From Candidatus Marsarchaeota archaeon (GTDB taxonomy: Archaea; Micrarchaeota; Micrarchaeia; Micrarchaeales; Micrarchaeaceae), in the NCBI GenBank assembly GCA_023473665.1, contig JAMCYM010000002.1:124001-188000 (forward strand): a stretch of 64,000 nt of DNA. Reading direction: 5' to 3'. The notes below the pieces were generated by a model. That model saw only the letters and a program-made list of their open reading frames with translations, did no database searches and was not told the DNA's origin. Positions 41,500 to 49,253 of this stretch are shown here, in pieces. Both the position numbers and the translations under genes were made by a program. Every line of letters begins with the position of its first letter. Position 1 is the first letter of the stretch.

Positions 41500-43467
41500 T
41501 CACTTCAATCTTATCGAATCGAGGTTCATTGGCGCCCTGCTGTCCGCGTGCGCCACCCTTCCCAGCGTCCTTGCCAAGTCCTCGCACTTCTGCTCCTCCC
41601 CATGCATGGTAAATATGCTCTTTGGCCTGACGTTGAGCTTCTCCACGAAGCTTATGAGCTGGCGCCTGTCGCTGTGGCCCGAGAAGCCCTCGACAGTCTT
41701 GATCCCCATGTTCACCTTTACCGGCATGAGCTTGCCGTCCTCGTCAGGCAGTGGAACCTCGCTGGTGCCGTTCTGCAGGCGCCTGCCGAGCGAGTTGCTG
41801 CTGTTGTAGCCCACGAAGACAAGCGTGTTCTTCGGGTCTTCGGCCAGGCGCCTGAAATATTCCACGCTCGCGCCTCCGTTCATCATGCCCCCGCTCGCGA
41901 GTATTATCGCTGGCCCCTTCTCAAACACCTGCTCGCGCTCGCCCTTCACCACCTCGAACAGCTCGCTCTCGAATGGGCTCCTGTTGTTCAGTATGCGGCT
42001 CCTGAGCCCCTCCTTCAGGTACTCTGGATAGGCAGTGTGTATAGCGCTGGCATCGAGTATCATGCCGTCCAGATAGACCGGCACGTCGAGCTTGTATTGG
42101 CTGTTCTCTCCCATCATGTAGCTCTCCAGAACGAGCTGGAGCTCCTGGCTCCTGCCCACCGCGAATAGCGGTATTAGCACCTTGCCCCCGTTGCCTATGG
42201 TGCGCCCTATGGTCTCCATCAGCGCATTTTCCGCATCGTGCCTGTTCGGCGTTATGTCGTTCGGGCCACCGTACGTGCTCTCTATGAACAGCGCGTCCAT
42301 CCGCGGGAAGCGTGTGTTGGCAGGGTCAAATAATCGCGTGAAGCCGTACTTCATGTCGCCGGTGTGCACTATGTTGTACATGCCTTCTCCGACATGCAGG
42401 TGCACAAGCGCGCTGCCGAGTATGTGGCCCGCGTTGTGGTACGTGAGCTTCAGCTCGTCTGTTATGTTGGTCACCTCGCTGTAGTCGCGCGTGACCATGT
42501 GCATGAGCATCTTCCTCACGTCCTTTTCGTCGTAGAGCGGCGTACCCCCGCTCCTCTGCACGAGCTTTATGTAGTCGTTGAGCAGCAGCGCGGCGAGGTC
42601 TCGCGTGGGCGGCGTGCAGTAGACCGGGCCGTCGTAGCCGTACTTGAAAAGGTAGGGTATGAAGCCCATGTGGTCCATGTGGCCGTGCGTCAGCACCACC
42701 GCATCAAGCTCGTTTATCGAGAAGTTGGCGCTGTCTAAGTAAGGGAAGGCCTTGTTCGTCTCGCCGCCGGCATTTGCGTCGAGTCCCTTCACGCCCGGCT
42801 CCGGGCTTATGCCGCAGTCTATTATCACCTTCGAGTGCGGCGTTTCGAGTAGCAATGAGCTCCTGCCGACCTCGCGGAAGCCGCCGAGGGCCGTCGCCTT
42901 GAGCCACTCGCTCTTGAGTATAACCTTGTTGATGTTCTGCCCCACCCTATGCAAGAACTTCTTCCTGAAGTCGCTTTCGTTGTACAGGAGCTGGCGCACT
43001 CCGCGTATCGTGTCGCTGTTCATGGTGGGCGTGCGCAGAACCTTCGGCACCCAGCCTGTCTTTATCGCTATCTCTTTGAGGGTGCTGCCGCCCTTGCCTA
43101 TAACTAAGCCTGGCTTGAGCGCCTCTATCAGCACCTCGCTGAAATCTGCCACGAACCGTATGTTGCTAGTCACGGCTTCCTTCGGCACTATGGCGTTTAT
43201 GACCTCGAGCGCCTTCTCGGGCTCCATGAGCGCGGAGCTGTCGCTCCTCACGACGAGCTTCTTCTTTATGGCCCCGGCTATGCTCCTTATTACCGTCTCG
43301 TCGCTGTATACCGCTGCTATCTTCTTGACCGTGACGACTATGTCAGGGCCTTCGAAGTCCGCCTTGACGAAGCCTGCCTCCTTCGGAAGCAGCTCCTCGA
43401 TCTTGCCGAAGAGCTCCCCGTTGCGGAGCTTCGTCTGGTCTTCCTTGTCTTGTGGCTTGTCCTCCAA
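41500..43467 (-). CDS. fttA: KH/beta-CASP ribonuclease FttA (aCPSF1), transcription termination factor
   Basis: Archaeal CPSF73-like nuclease that cleaves nascent RNA and terminates transcription. It has 655 residues: two N-terminal KH-type domains (second with LVIGKGGSTL at about 121-130), the metallo-beta-lactamase core with LTHGHMDHMGF at about 259-269, HTGDMKYG, then beta-CASP (FIESTYGG, VLIPLFAVGRSQE, ASGGMMNGG, SGHSDRRQ). A minus-strand TATA-like element at about 43485-43495 fits a leaderless start at 43467. It is downstream of psmB on the same strand. Confidence 0.97.
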   Translation of the reverse strand: MEDKPQDKEDQTKLRNGELFGKIEELLPKEAGFVKADFEGPDIVVTVKKIAAVYSDETVIRSIAGAIKKKLVVRSDSSALMEPEKALEVINAIVPKEAVTSNIRFVADFSEVLIEALKPGLVIGKGGSTLKEIAIKTGWVPKVLRTPTMNSDTIRGVRQLLYNESDFRKKFLHRVGQNINKVILKSEWLKATALGGFREVGRSSLLLETPHSKVIIDCGISPEPGVKGLDANAGGETNKAFPYLDSANFSINELDAVVLTHGHMDHMGFIPYLFKYGYDGPVYCTPPTRDLAALLLNDYIKLVQRSGGTPLYDEKDVRKMLMHMVTRDYSEVTNITDELKLTYHNAGHILGSALVHLHVGEGMYNIVHTGDMKYGFTRLFDPANTRFPRMDALFIESTYGGPNDITPNRHDAENALMETIGRTIGNGGKVLIPLFAVGRSQELQLVLESYMMGENSQYKLDVPVYLDGMILDASAIHTAYPEYLKEGLRSRILNNRSPFESELFEVVKGEREQVFEKGPAIILASGGMMNGGASVEYFRRLAEDPKNTLVFVGYNSSNSLGRRLQNGTSEVPLPDEDGKLMPVKVNMGIKTVEGFSGHSDRRQLISFVEKLNVRPKSIFTMHGEEQKCEDLARTLGRVAHADSRAPMNLDSIRLK

Positions 43468-43559
43468 TGAATCACTGGCGTTTAAGCTATATGTAAAAAA
43501 TCCCTAGAGTGCTATGCCTGCGAAGTACGCAAAGTCAAGGTCGAAACATAAATGCGGCT

Positions 43560-44213
43560 CTACTTGGCCTGGCTGAGTATCTTGTCAAGGTCCTTGCCCG
43601 TGTATTCCTCGTAGCCCGCCTTGGTTATGGCGGCTATGGTTATGGTGTTGCCCGTTGCGGAGTCGCGCTTCATGGCGATGTTGAGGGCCCTATACGTGCC
43701 CCTTATTGCCTCCTTCGTCGTTATGCCCGGCTTGTACATGTCCTCCAGATAGCCGAGCGCCGTCAGCGAGCCGCTCCCTGTGCTTGTGAACTTGGTTTCC
43801 TCAGAGTAGCCTCCTGCCGCATCGAGATTGTAGAGCTGGCCACCCTCGCCGTCAACCCCTCCGACTATGAGCTGGACGTAGAAAGGCAGCATCTTGTTCT
43901 CCTGCAGTATGACAGAGAGCAGAGTCGCGGCGCTCCTCGGCGACAGCGGCCTGTTCTCATTCATCTTGTAGATCTCGTTCTGTATCTTAAGTATGCGTAT
44001 CAGCTCCTGCGCGTCACCCACCAGGCCTGCTATGGTCATGCCAAGATTGTCGTCTATCTTCCATACCTTCCTGGCCTCGGTGCTCGCTATGAACGTGTCC
44101 ATGGTTGCGCGCGAATCCGCGCCGATTACTACGCCGTCAGTACACACTATGCCAACGGTCGTCGTGCCCTTCATGTACCTCTTAACATCTCTCTCACTCA
44201 TATCCGTCGCCAT
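43560..44213 (-). CDS. psmB: proteasome beta subunit
   Basis: Proteolytic subunit of the 20S proteasome, 217 residues. A propeptide of 16 residues ends in MKG before the catalytic Thr17 (TTTVGIVCTDGVVIGAD), and SRATMD, GSGSLTALG and the conserved lysine region follow. Maturation by autocleavage before the Thr is expected. The alpha subunit gene is not in this window. The 150-bp upstream region (44214-44363) has two TATA-like elements (near 44300 and 44347) and a small GCCGG/CCGGC hairpin, but no gene that I can support. Confidence 0.97.
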   Translation of the reverse strand: MATDMSERDVKRYMKGTTTVGIVCTDGVVIGADSRATMDTFIASTEARKVWKIDDNLGMTIAGLVGDAQELIRILKIQNEIYKMNENRPLSPRSAATLLSVILQENKMLPFYVQLIVGGVDGEGGQLYNLDAAGGYSEETKFTSTGSGSLTALGYLEDMYKPGITTKEAIRGTYRALNIAMKRDSATGNTITIAAITKAGYEEYTGKDLDKILSQAK

Positions 44214-44363
44214 TTAAACCACTCGAACAGCTGAAGCATTACTGCACACGTGCAATGCAGCAACGTCGCCCTCCTTGCCGGGTAAATTTCCGGCTTGAAT
44301 AAAAATAAACCAACAAACCGCTAGCACTATTGCCATGCTTAAGTATAAAAGTCTTGCGCTCGC

Positions 44364-44609
44364 TCAGAGCTCGACCACGCTGCCGTTGCCGATGAACTGC
44401 CGTTTCGCGTCGCTGAGCTCGGCATAGCCGAAGGTCCTGTGCAGCTTGGTTATCCTGACCCTATAGCTGTTGCCTATGCGGGTCTTCGCGTTCTTTATGA
44501 AAATCACGAAGTCCCCTGCCTTGCCAATGCCTTCGCCGCGGGCACCCTTCGCGTCCACCTTCAGGTCGTATTCCATTCCTTCCGCTATATCCTCTGGCGT
44601 CACGCTCAT
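44364..44609 (-). CDS. TRAM-domain RNA-binding protein
   Basis: An 81-residue single TRAM domain (YDLKVDAKGARGEGIGKAGDF, then FIKNAKTRIGNSYRVRITKL). Stand-alone TRAM proteins bind RNA and act as cold-shock-like RNA chaperones in archaea. GGTGGAG stands before the ATG. Upstream, 44610-44780 holds a TATA-like element (CTTTAAATAG, about 44714-44722) and would produce an untranslated leader of about 85 bases, unlike the leaderless neighbours. Confidence 0.9.
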   Translation of the reverse strand: MSVTPEDIAEGMEYDLKVDAKGARGEGIGKAGDFVIFIKNAKTRIGNSYRVRITKLHRTFGYAELSDAKRQFIGNGSVVEL

Positions 44610-44780
44610 CTACTCCACCTTGTCGCCGGTTTCCCTAGGCCTTCAACAACCCTACTGGCCCTACTTTTCCTCTCCCAACCCTGGGCGCACCAGCTTCAAA
44701 TGTATTTTCTGCGCTGCCTATTTAAAGTTATTCTGCAGATTCGGCATCATTTGGCATTTGTCTAACAGGCCGGTGCGCTT

Positions 44781-45206
44781 TTAAGCGGTTCCCTTTTTTC
44801 TCCTGCCTTTCACTACAACTTTCGGCGTCCTCATCACGACGTAAAGCGCGGCAGCGCTAGCTGCCGCCAGCACTCCCATGACTATCAAAGAATCCGCCCT
44901 GTAGGAATAGATCCTGGCCAACTCTGTCGCCGCCCTCTCATGCGCCTCATCCAAGTAAAAGTACGCCGCGCTCGCGTTTGCCGCATATTCTGATTTAGCG
45001 TTCGCCAGCGCGCTGTACGCGCCGGTCAGGTTGGGATAGAATATTATGTATGAGCTCTGGTTCACCATGCCTATGTACTTGAGCGTGGCGTTGAAGCTGG
45101 AGCTGAAGTTCGCAGGCGCATTGCCGGGCAGCGTGAAGTTGTATGCAAAGGCGGCGCTGAAGAGGTATGCCGCAAATACAAGAGGGAGCAGCAAACGCCC
45201 TAGCAT
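44781..45206 (-). CDS. secreted or membrane-anchored hypothetical protein
   Basis: A 141-residue protein with a signal peptide (LLLPLVFAAYLFSAAFA), an outward region of about 80 residues rich in Asn/Ser/Tyr with sequons (NFTLPG, NATLKY, NQSSYI, NLTGAY), a C-terminal membrane helix (SLIVMGVLAAASAAALYVVM) and a basic tail (KGRRKKG). It starts 4 bp after the TFB stop and is probably co-transcribed with it. Function unknown. Confidence 0.65.
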   Translation of the reverse strand: MLGRLLLPLVFAAYLFSAAFAYNFTLPGNAPANFSSSFNATLKYIGMVNQSSYIIFYPNLTGAYSALANAKSEYAANASAAYFYLDEAHERAATELARIYSYRADSLIVMGVLAAASAAALYVVMRTPKVVVKGRRKKGTA

Positions 45207-45210
45207 GCAG

Positions 45211-46341
45211 TCACAGGTTCACGTCCAGATTGAGCTGCTCCTTCAGCTCCCTGTACCTGTTCCTTATCGTCACTTCAGTCACGCCTGCCACGTCAGCCAC
45301 CTCCTTCTGCGTGCGCCGCTCGCCCGCAAGCGCGCCTGCTATGTACACAGCAGCGGCGCTTACGCCTGTCGGGCTCCTGCCCGACACGAGCCCCTTGCGC
45401 ATCGCGTTCCTGAGCAGGCCGACGGCCTTCTCCTGCGCCTCGCCGCTCAGCTTAAGGGCGTTGACGTACCTTGGCACGTAGCTTACCGGATCGGTAAGCG
45501 GTATCTTCAGGCCGAGCTCGTGGGATATGGCCCTGTAGGCCCTGCCTATCTCCTTCTTCGGCAGCCCGGATATGTTCGCTATCTCGTCGAGCGTCCTTGG
45601 CATGCCGGCCTTCCTGCACGCAGCGTAGATTACCGCCTGCACCACGGTCTCGATCGGCCTGCCCCTTATAAGGTTGTTCTGCACGCATTTCCTGTAGAGC
45701 AAAGCGGCATTCTCCCTTATGTTCTCCGGCAGTCCGAGATAGCTGGAGACGCGGTTCAGCTCTGGCAATGCTATGAGATAGTTCCTCTCGCTCGAGCTCG
45801 CTATGCTCGCGCGCTTGTGCCACTTGCGCATCCTGTAGAGCTGCGCCTGCCTCTTTGACGGTATGCGCACGCCGCGTATGTCCTTGTTGTACAGGTCTAT
45901 CTCAGTCACAAGGCCTTTGTTAGGCCTCGTGTACTTCATCGGCGCGCCGGTGCGCGCCCTTGCATTGCGCTGGTCCGTGTCGAACGCCCTCCATTCCGGG
46001 CCGGTGTCAGTCACGTTCTCCTCTATTACAAGGCCACAGTTGTTACAGACTACCTCTCCGCGCTCGCTGTCGAATATAAGATCAGTGCTCCCGCAGCTCG
46101 GGCACACTTTAGGATTTGCGCTAGCCACATTCATGGCGTGCTGGGCCGCATGCTGCGCCTCGTCGTGCGTCAGCTCCAGCTCACCAGGCCTGGGCCTTGG
46201 CGCAGCGTCAGCTATGCTTATCTTGTTGTCCGTGAGTACTATGCGCCTCGGGGCTTCACTGCCGGTAGCAGGCTTCTCCTTGCCCTTCGCACTACGCGCG
46301 GCGGCCTTCCTGTGTACGTTTTGCTTCTTCTTCGTAGCCAT
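45211..46341 (-). CDS. tfb: transcription initiation factor TFB with long N-terminal extension
   Basis: Recruits RNA polymerase to TBP-bound promoters. Zinc ribbon CPSC (Cys80, Cys83) and CNNC (Cys99, Cys102), B-finger/reader region (GPEWRAFDTDQRNARARTG) and two cyclin repeats with an HTH near the end (TQKEVADVAGVTEVTIRNRY). At 376 residues it is about 70 longer than usual, the extra being a basic, Ala/Lys-rich N-terminus ahead of the ribbon. A TATA element (about 46391-46400, minus strand) gives a leader of about 30 bases. Confidence 0.95.
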   Translation of the reverse strand: MATKKKQNVHRKAAARSAKGKEKPATGSEAPRRIVLTDNKISIADAAPRPRPGELELTHDEAQHAAQHAMNVASANPKVCPSCGSTDLIFDSERGEVVCNNCGLVIEENVTDTGPEWRAFDTDQRNARARTGAPMKYTRPNKGLVTEIDLYNKDIRGVRIPSKRQAQLYRMRKWHKRASIASSSERNYLIALPELNRVSSYLGLPENIRENAALLYRKCVQNNLIRGRPIETVVQAVIYAACRKAGMPRTLDEIANISGLPKKEIGRAYRAISHELGLKIPLTDPVSYVPRYVNALKLSGEAQEKAVGLLRNAMRKGLVSGRSPTGVSAAAVYIAGALAGERRTQKEVADVAGVTEVTIRNRYRELKEQLNLDVNL

Positions 46342-46437
46342 GGTATCGCTCTATACCCATCGCTAATTCGCTTCACGCGGATAAGCAATAGGTTTATATT
46401 CCTTTCTAAAAACAGGCAGTAGATTAGTGCAGGAAAA

Positions 46438-46448
46438 GATATTTAAAG
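46438..46448 (+). promoter_or_regulatory. TATA box upstream of an unresolved transcript
   Basis: GATATTTAAAG would start transcription near 46469, well ahead of the PRC-barrel gene, which has its own TATA-like element at 46690-46698. Confidence 0.45.
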
Positions 46449-46491
46449 CTTGCGGTAGGGGAAATTTGAAAATTGTCGCTGATCCCATGCA

Positions 46492-46728
46492 ATGTTTCTC
46501 GGTTTTGTGGGCGTATGCGCAGTCATTGCAGTTTACATCGGTACGCACGGATTGGTTGCAAGTGCTAAATCAAGAATCGAACGATTAGGCCAATGGGCAA
46601 AGCAGGAAAAGCGCGCGTTGCCCCCATTAAAGATTACCGGAAGCGCCAACGTCGTGGAGAAGATTCCAGGCATGCCCCAAAGGCGCACATTTTTAAAGTT
46701 TGATTTGCAAAGGCAACCAGGTGATCAA
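46492..46728 (+). other. open stretch in frame with the PRC-barrel gene; small gene or N-terminal extension
   Basis: This region has a promoter of its own and is open in the PRC-barrel frame. It would encode a hydrophobic segment (FLGFVGVCAVIAVYIG) and then a basic segment from TTG 46552: AKSRIERLGQWAKQEKRA, PPLKITGSANVVEKI, PQRRTFLKF. The spacing of basic residues faintly recalls ribosomal protein eL39 (RLAKAxKQNRRxP...KRRHWRR), but no stop separates it from the PRC barrel. I cannot decide between a small gene, a fusion and non-coding RNA. Confidence 0.3.
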
Positions 46729-47016
46729 ATGAAGGTTTCAGACATCTACAGCATGGACATATATAGCGACAACGGCCAGTACCTGGGCGAGGTGCGCGAC
46801 GCTATAATCGATCTTGAGAAGGGCGAGGTCAGCAGGCTCCTGATGGAGGAGTGGAAGAACGCCAGCGAGGACGAGACCCGGAAGGTACTCCAGCAGAAGA
46901 GCATACTGTTCAAGAACATAAAGAACATAGGCGACGTGGTGCTCGTGTCTGCCGCAGGCCCGACGGCGAAAGCGCAAAGTTCGAGCGTCGAGGTATCCGA
47001 CCTAGCAAGCAGGTAG
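46729..47016 (+). CDS. PRC-barrel domain protein
   Basis: A 95-residue single PRC barrel: MKVSDIYSMDIYSDNGQYLG is the typical archaeal start, followed by EVRDAIIDLEKGEVSRLL and IKNIGDVVLVSA. AGGTGATC lies just before ATG 46729 and a TATA-like TTTTTAAAG is about 35 bases upstream, both supporting this start over the longer frame. PRC barrels in archaea are linked to RNA metabolism and cell division (CdpB family); the role of this one is not evident. Confidence 0.82.
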   Translation: MKVSDIYSMDIYSDNGQYLGEVRDAIIDLEKGEVSRLLMEEWKNASEDETRKVLQQKSILFKNIKNIGDVVLVSAAGPTAKAQSSSVEVSDLASR

Positions 47017-47039
47017 CCAAATAACTTTTTTCTTTTGCC

Positions 47040-47576
47040 CTACTTCAGCACCTGCGGCAGCTTTATGCCGCGCTGCCCGGAATAAAAGCCGGAATACCTA
47101 CTGCCGGTCTTGCTGTCGAGCTTCTCGAATATTATGTGCGCGAACCTCTGCTTCGGCCTCAGCAGTATCGAGTAGGGCGCGTTGTTCACTACCTCTAGCG
47201 TTATTGTGCCCCTGAAGCCCGCATCTATTATGGTCGGAGGCATGGACAGCCCGTGCCTGGCCCATGTGCTCCTGAGCTCCACGAAGCCCGCTATGTCGTC
47301 AGGCATCTCCAGGTATTCGTGGGTCGAAAGCAGAACCTGCTCGTGTGGGCCTATAACAATACCGTCCTTGCCCTTCTCTATCCTGTACGCCATGGCTATA
47401 TGCTCTTCGTTTGCAGGATCGAGGACGAAACCCTCATTGCCGGGCTGGTGCCTCGCCACCTCGCTCGTTATGCGGCAGTCGATGCCGTTCTCGCGCACTA
47501 TCTCCCTCGCGAACGGTTTTATCACGAGCCTCTTCGTGCGCAGCATGTTCAGTATGTCCACGTCAGACAGTATCAT
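47040..47576 (-). CDS. dCTP deaminase/dUTPase-like protein, divergent paralog
   Basis: A second Dcd/Dut-fold protein of 178 residues: IKPFAREIVRENGIDCRIT, FVELRSTWARHGLSMPPTI and IDAGFRGTITLEVVNN keep the trimer and catalytic glutamate pattern, but RSTWAR replaces the RSSFAR of the first copy. ATG 47576 is chosen (GGGGGT before it, about 33 bases from the TATA centre). It may be a dUTPase or a bifunctional enzyme (inference). Confidence 0.8.
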   Translation of the reverse strand: MILSDVDILNMLRTKRLVIKPFAREIVRENGIDCRITSEVARHQPGNEGFVLDPANEEHIAMAYRIEKGKDGIVIGPHEQVLLSTHEYLEMPDDIAGFVELRSTWARHGLSMPPTIIDAGFRGTITLEVVNNAPYSILLRPKQRFAHIIFEKLDSKTGSRYSGFYSGQRGIKLPQVLK

Positions 47577-47604
47577 GCAACCCCCAGGTATCTTATTCTG
47601 CAAG

Positions 47605-47614
47605 CTATAAAAGG
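47605..47614. promoter_or_regulatory. symmetric TATA box shared by dcd paralog and tRNA-Glu
   Basis: CTATAAAAGG (minus: CCTTTTATAG), centre near 47609. It is 30 bases from the tRNA-Glu 5' end (47639) and 33 from the minus-strand ATG (47576). Confidence 0.6.
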
Positions 47615-47638
47615 ATTGAGCTGCAATAGGAACGCAGC

Positions 47639-47713
47639 GCTCCCTTCGTCCAGCCCGGCCAAGGACACGAGGCTTTCAACCTCGGAACTCGGGTTCAAAT
47701 CCCGAAGGGAGCA
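47639..47713 (+). tRNA. tRNA-Glu (anticodon TTC)
   Basis: Cloverleaf with acceptor GCTCCCT/AGGGAGC, D arm GTCC/GGAC, anticodon stem CGAGG/CCTCG with loop CTTTCAA (TTC) and T arm TCGGG TTCAAAT CCCGA, then A73. No intron. The AbiE locus starts about 110 bases downstream, but I find no duplicate of the tRNA 3' end that would mark an integration. Confidence 0.95.
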
Positions 47714-47790
47714 TGGCATTAACTAGAGTGCTGCTTCTCGAAGAGCGCATGACTCTAAGTCCTGTAGCCCTCGCTATCTATTGCAAAAGT

Positions 47791-47814
47791 ATTTATATAT
47801 TAACATTTAGTTAA
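47791..47814 (+). promoter_or_regulatory. TATA box and palindromic operator of abiE locus 1
   Basis: ATTTATATAT (47791-47800) is centred 26 bases before the ATG at 47821. It runs straight into the inverted repeat TTAAC-ATTTA-GTTAA (47800-47814), which lies between TATA and transcription start. AbiEi antitoxins are known to repress their own promoters through inverted repeats. Confidence 0.65.
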
Positions 47815-47820
47815 TTTACG

Positions 47821-48537
47821 ATGAAATTAACAAACAGGCTCAGGCAGTATATAAATAATGCTAAGTTGACCGACTTCCGCCATCTGGCGAGCCTTTCGCT
47901 TACGTCAGAGAATTCATTGCGGGTTACCCTTAGCCGGCTGGCTGCCAGTGGCGAAATCTACAATCCGATAAGAGGTGTCTACATCTCAAAGGGCGCCGAT
48001 ATGTTCTGGGTCGCGTGCCGGCTCTATCCGGGGTATATCTCGCTTTCGACTGCGCTTTACATCCACCACTTAACCGAAGAATTCCCATTCACGATTTTTG
48101 TTGCTTCAGAAGTAAGAAAATCAGTTGAAATGGGTAACATCGAATTCGCATACTTCAAGGCCAAAGATTACCTTGGTGTCGAGAAGGGCGCGTATGATGT
48201 CGCCTCTGTAGAAAAAACAGTCTGCGATTCCCTGCGGCATGGCGCATTAGTGAATTTTCAAACACTCGCAAAGGCACTTTATTTCGCCGATATTAAAGCA
48301 GACGTGGTACTCGATCTGTCAGAGAACGAGGATTCTGCATTCTTCCAGAGGCTTGGGTACTTGCTCTCCATACTCCCAAGGTTAGACAAAGAGAAAAGAA
48401 AATTGCTCATGGAGTGCAAGAAAAGGGTGAAGGCGAATGCCTATTTGTGCGGAAGAAGCAAAGGAGTTTATATACCAAAATGGAAAATAATCGATAATAT
48501 AGGAAAAGAGGTGCTTTTGTCATGGTGGCTGCAATAA
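47821..48537 (+). CDS. abiEi: AbiEi-family antitoxin/regulator (locus 1)
   Basis: A 238-residue protein with an N-terminal winged helix (LRQYINNAKLTDFRHL, ENSLRVTLSRLAASGEI, YNPIRGVYI) and the AbiEi C-terminal domain (YISLSTALYIHHL, FTIFVASEVRKS, VASVEKTVCDSLRH). Type IV antitoxin that represses the operon and counters the AbiEii nucleotidyltransferase. It is probably leaderless and AT-richer than the housekeeping genes. It overlaps the toxin gene by 16 bp. Confidence 0.82.
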   Translation: MKLTNRLRQYINNAKLTDFRHLASLSLTSENSLRVTLSRLAASGEIYNPIRGVYISKGADMFWVACRLYPGYISLSTALYIHHLTEEFPFTIFVASEVRKSVEMGNIEFAYFKAKDYLGVEKGAYDVASVEKTVCDSLRHGALVNFQTLAKALYFADIKADVVLDLSENEDSAFFQRLGYLLSILPRLDKEKRKLLMECKKRVKANAYLCGRSKGVYIPKWKIIDNIGKEVLLSWWLQ

Positions 48538-49205
48538 GCTTCAAAATCGACGAGCTACGAGAGTACGCTGTTGCGGCAGGGCTCAGCCTTAATTTTGTCG
48601 TTAAGGAAGCCTTCATGTTTGAGTTGATGGACTTAATGGCAGGAGCAGGATTTGTCCTGAAAGGCGGTACTGCGATAAACAAGGGGTTCCTGCAGGGCCA
48701 TCAGCGATTCTCCGAGGATTTGGACTATGATACCGATCATACAGCAGAGCAAGTGCGACGGATTATAGCTTCACTCGGTTGGGATATAAAAAAGGAGTTT
48801 TACACGAAAAGTTCGATAGGCTTTATGATGCACTACCGTTATGAAGGCATAAACGACGTTGTAAGAATTGATGTGTCGTTCGGCATAAAGGGTGCCGCAG
48901 AAAGAATTAGACTGGCATCTGACTTCGTCCCAGCATCAAAAATAGTAGAAACCTACGTCTTCAAGGAGCTTAATCGGCAGAAAGAGGCAGCCTTTGAGGC
49001 GAGGCTAGAGTGGAAGGACCTTTACGATCTCTACTGGCTGCATTCGCTCTACCCATCGAAGTTTAGCATAACTGACAGAAGCGGTTTTGTGCGCGCGCTT
49101 TCTACAATCAAGGTTCCTAAAACGGCAAACGCTTACATACCGGTACAAAAAAGGCCGAACTGGAATGCAGTCATAGAAGAGCTGAAATTTGCTGCCAGCA
49201 GGTAA
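48522..49205 (+). CDS. abiEii: AbiEii-family nucleotidyltransferase toxin (locus 1)
   Basis: A 227-residue DNA polymerase beta-superfamily protein. The motifs are intact: FVLKGGTAINKGF and RFSEDLDYDT (catalytic acids), VRIDVSFG, and the family-specific EWKDLYDLYWLH. Related toxins modify tRNA ends. GAGGTG stands eight bases before ATG 48522. Complete module with the preceding antitoxin. Confidence 0.85.
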   Translation: MVAAISFKIDELREYAVAAGLSLNFVVKEAFMFELMDLMAGAGFVLKGGTAINKGFLQGHQRFSEDLDYDTDHTAEQVRRIIASLGWDIKKEFYTKSSIGFMMHYRYEGINDVVRIDVSFGIKGAAERIRLASDFVPASKIVETYVFKELNRQKEAAFEARLEWKDLYDLYWLHSLYPSKFSITDRSGFVRALSTIKVPKTANAYIPVQKRPNWNAVIEELKFAASR

Positions 49206-49253
49206 CTGCCCGCAAAATCCTGTTTATCAGATGCAGCGTAAAACTCCCGCAAT

